Shown here one piece after another: positions 1 to 8,599 of a DNA stretch of 64,000 nucleotides (positions within the stretch are counted from its first letter, which is position 1; each line of letters begins with the position of its first letter). This stretch comes from Pelecanus crispus (lineage: Eukaryota > Chordata > Aves > Pelecaniformes > Pelecanidae), in contig NC_134675.1 in the NCBI RefSeq assembly GCF_030463565.1, positions 9,445,862 through 9,509,861 on the forward strand, given 5' to 3'. Below the pieces are notes generated by a model. The model saw nothing but the letters and a program-made list of their open reading frames with translations. It was not told the origin of the DNA and did not search any database. A program made the position numbers and the translations under genes.

Positions 1-736
1 ACCCAGCATTGACCCCCGGGGTACACCGCTAGTTACCGGCCTCCAGCTAGACTTCGTGCCACTGATCACCACCCTCTGGGCCCAGCTGTTCAGCCAGTTG
101 CCAACCCACCCCGCTGTCTGCTCATCCAGCCCATACTTCATCAGCGTCTCTATGAGGATCTTACGGGAGACGGTGTCAAAAGCCTTCCGGAAGGCTAGGT
201 AGACAATAGCCGCTGCTCTCCCCTCGTCTACCAAGCCGGTCATTTCATCATAGAAGGTTATCGGGTCGGTCAAGCGCGACTCCCCCTTGGTGAAGCCACG
301 ATGACTGCTCCTGACGACCGTCCTGTCCTTCGCGTGCCTGGATTCCAGGATTAGCTGCTCCATCCCCTTCGCAGGGATCGAGGTGAGGCTGGCCAGCCTG
401 TAGTTCCCTGGGTCCTCTTTCTTGCCCTTCTTGAAGGGAGGGGTGACGCTTGCATTCCTCCAGTCCTCAGGCGCCTCTCCCAATCGCCATGATCGATCAA
501 AGATTATCAAGAGTGGCTTCACAATGACATCTGCCCGCTCCCCCAGCGCTCACGCGTGCACCCCGGCAGGGCCCGTGGACTTATGTGCATCCGGTTTGCT
601 TAAGTATTCCCCGACCAGATCCTCTTCCACCAAGGGTACGCCTTCCTCGCTCCAGACTTTCCCCCTGGTCTCTGGGGCCTGGGATGCCTGAAGGCTGGTC
701 TTGCTAGTAAAGACTGAGGCAAAGGCGGCACTCAGT
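1..736 (-). mobile_element. CR1 LINE fragment A, unit 1 (cut by window start)
   Basis: Internal piece of CR1 ORF2 on the minus strand. Only the part upstream of the FADD region lies inside the window, and it matches the full copy at 5533-6640. It ends abruptly at CTCAGT, where CR1 fragment B begins. Confidence 0.9.
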
Positions 737-1946
737 CATAGAATCAGAGAATGGTCTGGGTAGGAGGGGACTTTTTAAAGATCATCTAGCCCAGCCCCTC
801 TGCACTGGGCAGGGACATCTTTCACTCGATCAGGTTGCTCAAAGCCCCGTCCAACCTGACCTTGAACGCTTCCAGTGATGGGGCATCCACAACTTCTCCG
901 GGCAACCTGTTTTCCAGTGTCTCACCACCCTCGGCGTAAAAAAAAACCCAAACAATTCTTCCTTATTTCCAACCTACGCCTACCCTCTTTCAGTTTAAAA
1001 CTGTTGCCCCTTGTCCTGTCGCTACAGGCCCTGGTAAAGAAAGCCCCTCTCCATCTTTCTTATAAGCCCCCTTTAAGTATTGAAAGGCCGCAATAAGGTC
1101 TCCCCGCAGCCTTTCTCTTCTCCTCAGCCTTTCGTCGTAGGAGAGGGGGTTTTCGTGGCCCTCCTCTTTCTTGTCCTGGGGACCCCAGAGCCGGACGCAG
1201 TACTCCAGGTGGGGGGGGGGGGGGGGGGGTCTCATGAGAGCGGAGCTGAGGGGCAGAATCACCTCCCTCGACCTGCCGGCCACGCTTCTTTTTACACGGC
1301 CCGGAATTCGATCGGCTTTCTGGGCTGCGAGCGCACGCTGCCAGCTCGCGTCCACCGGTACCCCCAAGTCCTTCTCCGCAGGACCGCTCTCAAGCCGTTC
1401 ATCCCCCAGTCTGTACTGGTATTGGGGACTGCCCCGACCCAGGTGCAGGACCTCGCACTCGGCCTTGTGGAACTTCACGAGGATCGCACGGGCCCGCTTC
1501 TCCAGCCCGCCAAGGTCCCTCTGGATGGCATCCCTTCCCTCTAGAGCATCAGCTGCACCACTCAGCTTGGCGTCATCCGCAACCTTGCTGAGGGTGCACT
1601 CAGTCCCACTAGCTCTGTCATTAATGAAGATATTAAACAGTACCGGTCCCAGTACGGACCCTTGAGGGACGCCACTCGCTACTGGTTTCCACGTGGACAC
1701 TGAGCCGTTGACTGTGACTCTTTGGATGCAGCCACCCGGCCAATTCCTTATCCGCCTAATAGTCCATCCATCAAATCCATCTCTCCCCAATTTAGAGGCA
1801 AGAATGTTGCGGGGGACCGTGTCAAAGGCCTTACAGAAGTCCAGGTAGAGGGCATCAGTTGCTCTTCCCTCGTCCACTGATGCAGTCACTCCATCGCAGA
1901 AGGCCACTAGAGTAGTCGGGCACGGTTTGCCCTTGGTGAAGTGTAT
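737..1946 (-). mobile_element. CR1 LINE fragment B, unit 1 (RT end plus 3' terminus)
   Basis: A second CR1 of another subfamily, truncated at its 5' side by the LTR fragment. The minus strand reads [10 protein letters not shown].., [10 protein letters not shown] (motif A with catalytic D), [24 protein letters not shown] (usually FADD), [31 protein letters not shown] and [13 protein letters not shown]. The CR1 3' UTR follows, ending in two octamers (ATTCTCTG ATTCTATG) at about 737-753. A 19-G run at 1211-1229 is read as polyproline; its length leaves the frame open, so 305 codons are uninterrupted. This copy differs from the others at CpG-type sites (for example CTCATGAG for CTCACGAG). Confidence 0.93.
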
Positions 1947-2158
1947 TGGGTCTGGCTGAGATGGAGTTAATCTTCCTCGTAGCAGCCCTCATAGTGCTGT
2001 GCTTTGTATTGCTAGCTGGAAAGGCACCAGTGTTTTGGCTACTGCTGAGCAGTCCCACCCCCAAAGTCCAGTAAGCTGGGGGTGGGGCAAGAGGTTGGGA
2101 GGGGACAGAGCCAGGACAGCTGACCCAAGCTGACAAAAGAGATATTCCACCGTGCTAT
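1947..2158 (+). mobile_element. ERVL-like avian LTR fragment, unit 1
   Basis: Begins TGGGTCTGGCTGAGATGGAG and continues with GTTAATCTTCCTCGTAGCAG, GTGTTTTGGCTACTGCTGAG, GGGGCAAGAGGTTGGGAGGG, GACAGCTGACCCAAGCTGAC and AGAGATATTCCACCGTGCTA. This order matches the 5' part of LTRs of bird ERVL-type endogenous retroviruses as I remember them. It is a partial solo LTR with no internal viral sequence. The family name needs a repeat-library match. It interrupts or bounds the 5' side of CR1 fragment B; the right end is approximate. Confidence 0.72.
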
Positions 2159-2636
2159 GGAAGCACCACAGCTGCCCTTCAGACCGATTGTTTTCTCCTA
2201 CCATATCCCTCCTCACCAGAAAAGGGATCTCAACGGGGCCTTATCGCACAGCCATTGATCAAAGTGCTCCAACAGGAGCTGGATGCTTCCAACACGTTGC
2301 ACCGTGCCCGAAACCACCCCTGTATGGCATGCCTGTAGCGTCACACGTACGGTATTTTCTAAAGCTTTAGCAGCAGCCTGCGCTGGCTTTATGCACGCTT
2401 GCGTACCACTTCCAAAAAGCTAAGAGTTTGCTTCCTGCAAGACGCAGGAGACTGCTAAGCGGTTCCAGCGTCACGCTTCAAATGACTGGGCAAAGCCACT
2501 ATCTAGCTATAGAACACTGTTAACAGACCGAAACGTTCCACACACTTACACCCCGGGGAGACACCGTTTTAACTTGCAGAACTATTTCCCTCAGTAAGAC
2601 ACGCACGAGACAGAGGTGATATCCCCATGCTAAATC
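2159..2636. other. 3' flank between LTR fragment and HINTW, no gene seen
   Basis: About 480 bp downstream of the HINTW poly(A) signals. Short open frames on both strands lack any recognisable domain. I see no repeat family I can name. The equivalent stretch occurs in every unit (for example 8061-8538). Confidence 0.6.
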
Positions 2637-2669
2637 TTTATTGTGCAACTGCTGCTCAAAGCTTTTATT
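2637..2669 (-). terminator. Two AATAAA poly(A) signals of HINTW copy 1
   Basis: On the minus strand AATAAA occurs at 2664-2669 and again at 2637-2642, just downstream of the exon 3 open frame. The same pair lies 29-34 and 56-61 bp below the TAA of every copy (for example 8539-8544 in copy 2). This is a plausible 3' end for the transcript. Confidence 0.75.
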
Positions 2670-2697
2670 ACCTTCCACAGACACACGTCACAAAAAA

Positions 2698-4741
2698 TTA
2701 GACCTCAACAGTGGCTAGACTGACGGGCAACAGACGAAATCCATTCAGTGGCGATTTGTACGCGTGCAGCGACTCTTGCGGTGCAAAAATCTTAGCCAGG
2801 CGGCCAGCCCAACCGACGGCCACCCAGAACACGTAGATGTACGCGACGGACAGACCAGACCGCCCACCCTCGGGCCCTTCATCCACGACCGTCCGGAATC
2901 CATTGGTCAGGCCCGGGTGAGCAGCACGCTTCTTGCCAACAATCATTAAATGCCCAAGAAGCTGGAGAAGGAAGTACAAACCCATAAATAAATAAAATAA
3001 AGCGCCACGCACAAAGAGGGGAGAGGGCAGGAAGGGAAGGAACGAGAGCAGAGAACCACCCAGAGAAACCAGTTAGCCGATTCCTAGCAATTCAACCGTC
3101 GCGCTTCAAATTACTGTCTGTCCGCCTGCAACTGACATTTTCCAAGCAAGGCTACAAAGACCGATTACGCACACTACAGGGAGGAAAGAGAGCGCTATGC
3201 GATTTTTTTCGAGCTAGACAGTAACGGACTACAAAACAGCCCACAGAAGCTAAGCTGGTCTCCGGGTTAAAGCCCCCATTATATCTTCAGGCAACATAAG
3301 CAGTTCTGGTGGAAAATAAACTTTAGGCTGCCTTTTGCGTGGGTTTACAAAGCCTTTGAACTTGACTTTTATAGCTAGAAGTGAAGCGTCCAGCACCTCT
3401 CAACCAGCTTTGCCCTTCCTCACCCCTGGCCTGCCAAAAACCCCAAGCCCTCTTCTCCGTATTAGAAGAAGTACCACCACTACTCTTACTCTAAACCATG
3501 ACGCTAGGCACCAGGCTGCGCTCCAAAACAACACTGCATTTTGCGCCAGAAGCACATACCCAGGGATGAGCATTGCTTTATATCGCTACTTTTAGTCAAA
3601 AAGCTCAATTCCATTACAAGCTAGAGGCAAAAGATTATAGCGCCAGAAACCCCAAAATAGCCTACTGGGCCCTATCAAGAGGAAAAGGGGGGGATGGGAA
3701 AGAGTCTAGTAAATCAGGAACTAATTGCAGGTACAGTTTAGCGTACAGAAAGCTTCCACGGTACTTACAGGTTCACCGGAATCTTCTGCTTCAGATAACC
3801 TGATAATCGGCTCCTTAGGCATGACTAGGGAAAGCGTCGGCGCTTGGGGTGAAAGATCATGGAGCGCAAGGCGCTGGAGGAAGAGTAAACAGTTAAAACG
3901 TAATCGGCTTCAGAGAAAGGCAATAGCTTAAGCAAATCAATATGCCCCGCTGAACTCGTACAGAAGCAGATTACCAGATACCCCAAACACAAGCCGACGC
4001 AGAACTAACTCATTACGGTCACTACTCAGACGTTCACTGTTTACATACACCTGGAGTCCCCGAGGAGACTGACTGCGTGTGCTTAATCTAAGGTTTCAAG
4101 ACTATCATCCTACACGAGGTAGGACCACTCCCATCCCTCGGCAGCAAACTTTGCACGACTTCCAGTGCCAAAGGGATATCACGCGGCAAACGTCTGCGGC
4201 TGCCACCAAGTGCGTTACCGTCAGAGGCCCTCCTCTGCGCGCGCGCGCGCACACACGACACGGTGGGGCTGGGAACCGAGGCGAGCCGGACAGCACCGGC
4301 AACCCAGCACGCGCCGCGGCAGCCGGAGGGGGGGGGGCACCGAAGAAGCGCGATGTTTTAGGGATGGTGCAGTACAGAGCGCCACAACCCAGAGAGGCCC
4401 CGTCCGCCCCCCGTCCCTCCCTCCACCCACCCGCAGCGACGCCGCCACCCGCCCTGCCGCGCTCCCGGGCAGCGCGCAACGGGTCCTCGGCTCAGGGTGC
4501 CTGCGCGCGCGGGGGGAGGGGGGGAACGGAAGGGGAACGGAAGGGGAACGGAAGGGGAACGGAAGGGGAACGGAAGGGGAACCGCGCACAGAGCAAAGCA
4601 ACGGCTACCTCCCCCTCCCCCTCCCCCTCGTAGATGACGTTGGCGGGGAAGCGCCTTGCCGATGATCTTTCCGAAGACGGCGGCGGCGATGGCGGCGCCA
4701 CCGGGCCGGGCGGCCCGCGCCCCAATAATCTCGTCAGCCAC
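2698..4741 (-). pseudogene. HINTW: HINTW-like copy 1: disrupted HINT1 (histidine triad) relative
   Basis: HINT1 is a small homodimeric nucleoside phosphoramidase of the HIT family; avian HINTW is its amplified W-linked relative. Exon 1 is 4609-4741, exon 2 is 3769-3873 (35 codons), and exon 3 is 2698-2961. Introns have good junctions: donors GAG|GTAGCC and CCT|GTAAGT, acceptors TCCTCCAG and CCTTCTCCAG. Exon 1 reads ADEI..ARPGG..FGKIIGKALP, then PANVIYE in another frame. Exon 2 reads RLALHDLSPQAPT..RLSEAEDS, and exon 3 [24 protein letters not shown]. Lesions: the start codon is GTG (4739-4741); one extra base lies in the G run 4645-4648; a 5-bp tandem duplication (2852-2861) shifts the HIT region (2828-2845) and leaves the HINT1 stop (2792-2794) out of frame, so the frame runs to TAA at 2698. 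In the ancestral frame the HIT motif reads R-V-H-L-R-V. Copy 1 has the longest exon 1 tail (three GGGGAG). Confidence 0.88.
4525..4579. repeat. 11-bp purine minisatellite in intron 1, unit 1 (5 pure copies)
   Basis: Five perfect copies of AACGGAAGGGG. It starts 29 bp inside intron 1 from the exon 1 donor, so the transcript carries a pyrimidine-rich CCCCTTCCGTT repeat there. A GC/CA dinucleotide run (about 4240-4258) and a G run (4327-4337) lie further into the intron. Confidence 0.95.
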
Positions 4742-5062
4742 GACAACGCCCGTTGGCGCCCCCGCGCTTCCTCCACTCGGCCAGGCCCTCCGCGGCGCCC
4801 ATTGGGCCGCCAGATCGCCGCCGGCCGATCCCGCGTCTCGATTGGCTGTCTCGTCTGTCGTTTTCGCTTGTCCCCGCCCCCTTGGCGGGTCCGCCCTCGT
4901 CGACCTGGTGCTTACCGGGGCTCAGGGAGTTTGCGTGCCCTCGGGGCGCGGAGGGATCCGACCTGGGGGTGGAGGGAGAAGACGTTGGGCGAGTCCGCGG
5001 AGGGATCTGTGCCGTGTAGTGCTGCGACCCTGTGGGCGGGCAACGAGGCCTCGGAAGACGCT
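4742..5062 (-). promoter_or_regulatory. GC-rich promoter / CpG island of HINTW copy 1
   Basis: A CpG-dense block directly upstream of exon 1. Read on the minus strand it has CCAAT boxes at 4801-4805 and 4841-4845 and an Sp1-type GGGGCGGGG at 4872-4880. No TATA box is seen, which fits a housekeeping HINT1-type promoter. The only ATG (4800-4802, overlapping a CCAAT box) is out of frame and stops after 22 codons. A donor-like GTAAGC at 4910-4915 could end an alternative first exon. The transcription start cannot be placed. Confidence 0.7.
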
Positions 5063-5532
5063 GTTGTAGCTAGAAGTACTATCTATTGTTATTTATTACC
5101 GCATCAAGTCCACCCCAAACGTGCTTGTGGCTTTTTGGTGCTGCTCCCTCCAGTCAAATGACTGCTTTTGCCAGGCCAGGCCAGGCCAGGCCAGGCCAGG
5201 CCTTAACTTTTCAGAACATTTCGCAGAACCGACAGAAGTTGCTCTAAATTGTTCCCCGAAAGCCCCACTTCAGCTGCAGGCGTTTCTAAGCTGCCCGCCT
5301 CCTGGGAGAAAATAAAATACAAAGCGTGTGTTCAGCACTGGTGGCTCGAGGGCTGGAGGGCAGATCAAGATAGGCTTTGCGCTAAGCTGGGTAGGAGGCT
5401 TTTAGAAAAACAGGCAGTGCCCCCAAAGCTGCCCAAGGGTGGGCCGTGGTGCCCTGCACCCCCGGGGACAGTGAGCAATTTGATTGGTCTACACAACTGT
5501 ATTGTAACATATATAAACCCCGCTTGCCTCTA
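5063..5532. other. Spacer between HINTW promoter and next CR1 A, no gene seen
   Basis: About 470 bp with the CCAGG repeat (5171-5202) and no recognisable protein. On the plus strand an inverted CCAAT (ATTGG, 5483-5487) is followed by TATATAAA (5510-5517), a promoter-like pairing. The same stretch lies before each CR1 fragment A. Confidence 0.55.
5171..5202. repeat. CCAGG pentamer repeat, unit 1
   Basis: Six CCAGG copies plus CC. The other complete units have five copies at the same place (for example 11048-11074 in unit 2). Confidence 0.95.
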
Positions 5533-6640
5533 TATCGGGCTAAGGATATCCTTAGCCTTCTTTGCGGCAAGGGCACGTTGTCGGCTCACGTTCAACTTGG
5601 TGCCCGCCAGGAGCCCCCCCGCGTCCTTTTCTGCAAAGCTGCTTTCCAGCCGGTCGGCCTCCAGCATATACTGGTGCACGGGGTTGTTCCTCCCCAGGTG
5701 CAGGACTTTGCACTTCCCCTTGTCGAACCGCACGAGGCTCCTGCCTGCCCATTTCTCCAGCCTGTCGAGGTCCCTCTGGATGGCAGCGCAACCCTCTGGT
5801 GTATCAGCCACTCCTCCCGGTTTTGTATCATCAGCAAACTCGCTGAGGGTACAGTCTGTCTACCCGTCATCCAGGTCATTCATGAGGATGTTGAACAGGA
5901 TCGGACCCAGCATTGACCCCCGGGGTACACCGCTAGTTACCGGCCTCCAGCTAGACTTCGTGCCACTGATCACCACCCTCTGGGCCCAGCTGTTCAGCCA
6001 GTTGCCAACCCACCCCGCTGTCTGCTCATCCAGCCCATACTTCATCAGCGTCTCTATGAGGATCTTACGGGAGACGGTGTCAAAAGCCTTCCGGAAGGCT
6101 AGGTAGACAATAGCCGCTGCTCTCCCCTCGTCTACCAAGCCGGTCATTTCATCATAGAAGGTTATCGGGTCGGTCAAGCGCGACTCCCCCTTGGTGAAGC
6201 CACGATGACTGCTCCTGACGACCGTCCTGTCCTTCGCGTGCCTGGATTCCAGGATTAGCTGCTCCATCCCCTTCGCAGGGATCGAGGTGAGGCTGGCCAG
6301 CCTGTAGTTCCCTGGGTCCTCTTTCTTGCCCTTCTTGAAGGGAGGGGTGACGCTTGCATTCCTCCAGTCCTCAGGCGCCTCTCCCAATCGCCATGATCGA
6401 TCAAAGATTATCAAGAGTGGCTTCACAATGACATCTGCCCGCTCCCCCAGCGCTCACGCGTGCACCCCGGCAGGGCCCGTGGACTTATGTGCATCCGGTT
6501 TGCTTAAGTATTCCCCGACCAGATCCTCTTCCACCAAGGGTACGCCTTCCTCGCTCCAGACTTTCCCCCTGGTCTCTGGGGCCTGGGATGCCTGAAGGCT
6601 GGTCTTGCTAGTAAAGACTGAGGCAAAGGCGGCACTCAGT
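5533..6640 (-). mobile_element. CR1 LINE fragment A, unit 2 (reverse transcriptase, decayed)
   Basis: CR1 is a non-LTR retrotransposon of birds whose ORF2 encodes endonuclease and reverse transcriptase. This internal fragment reads, on the minus strand, SLQASQAPETRGKVW.., [73 protein letters not shown] and KVLHLGRNNPVHQYML. The catalytic aspartate of motif A is alanine (YLAF for the usual YLDF), and an in-frame TAG at 5860-5862 precedes FADD. It lacks the endonuclease part and the 3' UTR. It lies next to fragment B in the same orientation as HINTW. Confidence 0.92.
5538..5557. repeat. 20-bp perfect palindrome at the CR1 A edge
   Basis: GGCTAAGGATATCCTTAGCC equals its own reverse complement. 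It lies at the 3' edge of CR1 fragment A and partly within CR1 coding-derived sequence (AKKAKDILS), so it may have arisen by chance mutation. It recurs at each CR1 A start. Confidence 0.9.
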
Positions 6641-7848
6641 CATAGAATCAGAGAATGGTCTGGGTAGGAGGGGACTTTTTAAAGATCATCTAGCCCAGCC
6701 CCTCTGCACTGGGCAGGGACATCTTTCACTCGATCAGGTTGCTCAAAGCCCCGTCCAACCTGACCTTGAACGCTTCCAGTGATGGGGCATCCACAACTTC
6801 TCCGGGCAACCTGTTTTCCAGTGTCTCACCACCCTCGGCGTAAAAAAAAACCCAAACAATTCTTCCTTATTTCCAACCTACGCCTACCCTCTTTCAGTTT
6901 AAAACTGTTGCCCCTTGTCCTGTCGCTACAGGCCCTGGTAAAGAAAGCCCCTCTCCATCTTTCTTATAAGCCCCCTTTAAGTATTGAAAGGCCGCAATAA
7001 GGTCTCCCCGCAGCCTTTCTCTTCTCCTCAGCCTTTCGTCGTAGGAGAGGGGGTTTTCGTGGCCCTCCTCTTTCTTGTCCTGGGGACCCCAGAGCCGGAC
7101 GCAGTACTCCAGGTGGGGGGGGGGGGGGGGGTCTCACGAGAGCGGAGCCGAGGGGCAGAATCACCTCCCTCGACCTGCCGGCCACGCTTCTTTTTACGCG
7201 GCCCGGAATTCGATCGGCTTTCTGGGCTGCGAGCGCACGCTGCCAGCTCGCGTCCACCGGTACCCCCAAGTCCTTCTCCGCAGGACCGCTCTCAAGCCGT
7301 TCATCCCCCAGTCTGTACTGGTATTGGGGACTGCCCCGACCCAGGTGCAGGACCTCGCACTCGGCCTTGTGGAACTTCACGAGGATCGCACGGGCCCGCT
7401 TCTCCAGCCCGCCAAGGTCCCTCTGGATGGCATCCCTTCCCTCTAGAGCATCAGCTGCACCACTCAGCTTGGCGTCATCCGCAACCTTGCTGAGGGTGCA
7501 CTCAGTCCCACTAGCTCTGTCATTAATGAAGATATTAAACAGTACCGGTCCCAGTACGGACCCTTGAGGGACGCCACTCGCTACTGGTTTCCACGTGGAC
7601 ACTGAGCCGTTGACTGTGACTCTTTGGACGCAGCCACCCGGCCAATTCCTTATCCGCCTAATAGTCCATCCATCAAATCCATCTCTCCCCAATTTAGAGG
7701 CAAGAATGTTGCGGGGGACCGTGTCAAAGGCCTTACAGAAGTCCAGGTAGAGGGCATCAGTTGCTCTTCCCTCGTCCACTGATGCAGTCACTCCATCGCA
7801 GAAGGCCACTAGAGTAGTCGGGCACGGTTTGCCCTTGGTGAAGTGTAT
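6641..7848 (-). mobile_element. CR1 LINE fragment B, unit 2
   Basis: As in unit 1 but with a 17-G run (7115-7131), which puts the part after it out of frame. Confidence 0.93.
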
Positions 7849-8060
7849 TGGGTCTGGCTGAGATGGAGTTAATCTTCCTCGTAGCAGCCCTCATAGTGCT
7901 GTGCTTTGTATTGCTAGCTGGAAAGGCACCAGTGTTTTGGCTACTGCTGAGCAGTCCCACCCCCAAAGTCCAGTAAGCTGGGGGTGGGGCAAGAGGTTGG
8001 GAGGGGACAGAGCCAGGACAGCTGACCCAAGCTGACAAAAGAGATATTCCACCGTGCTAT
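7849..8060 (+). mobile_element. ERVL-like LTR fragment, unit 2
   Basis: Same fragment at the same CR1 B junction. Confidence 0.7.
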
Positions 8061-8599
8061 GGAAGCACCACAGCTGCCCTTCAGACCGATTGTTTTCTCC
8101 TACCATATCCCTCCTCACCAGAAAAGGGATCTCAACGGGGCCTTATCGCACAGCCATTGATCAAAGTGCTCCAACAGGAGCTGGATGCTTCCAACACGTT
8201 GCACCGTGCCCGAAACCACCCCTGTATGGCATGCCTGTAGCGTCACACGTACGGTATTTTCTAAAGCTTTAGCAGCAGCCTGCGCTGGCTTTATGCACGC
8301 TTGCGTACCACTTCCAAAAAGCTAAGAGTTTGCTTCCTGCAAGACGCAGGAGACTGCTAAGCGGTTCCAGCGTCACGCTTCAAATGACTGGGCAAAGCCA
8401 CTATCTAGCTATAGAACACTGTTAACAGACCGAAACGTTCCACACACTTACACCCCGGGGAGACACCGTTTTAACTTGCAGAACTATTTCCCTCAGTAAG
8501 ACACGCACGAGACAGAGGTGATATCCCCATGCTAAATCTTTATTGTGCAACTGCTGCTCAAAGCTTTTATTACCTTCCACAGACACACGTCACAAAAAA

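Noticed and set aside
2698..3012. 104-codon membrane-like frame ([18 protein letters not shown])
   Set aside because: Its hydrophobic start is the pyrimidine-rich 3' end of intron 2 read through into exon 3; the acceptor site and HINT homology begin at LLGHLM.
4079..4633. Long plus-strand and minus-strand Pro/Arg/Gly-rich frames over intron 1 and the promoter
   Set aside because: They are products of high GC content and of the minisatellite. They change with each repeat-length difference and have no domain.
4358..4741. Open frame starting at the HINT exon 1 position, read as an intact M-ADEI protein
   Set aside because: The first codon is GTG, not ATG, and the frame leaves HINT homology after GKALP because of the inserted base; once spliced it hits TGA early in exon 2.
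5249..6106. 285-codon plus-strand frame overlapping CR1 A
   Set aside because: It is the antisense shadow of CR1 reverse transcriptase on the minus strand; no domain is seen in it.
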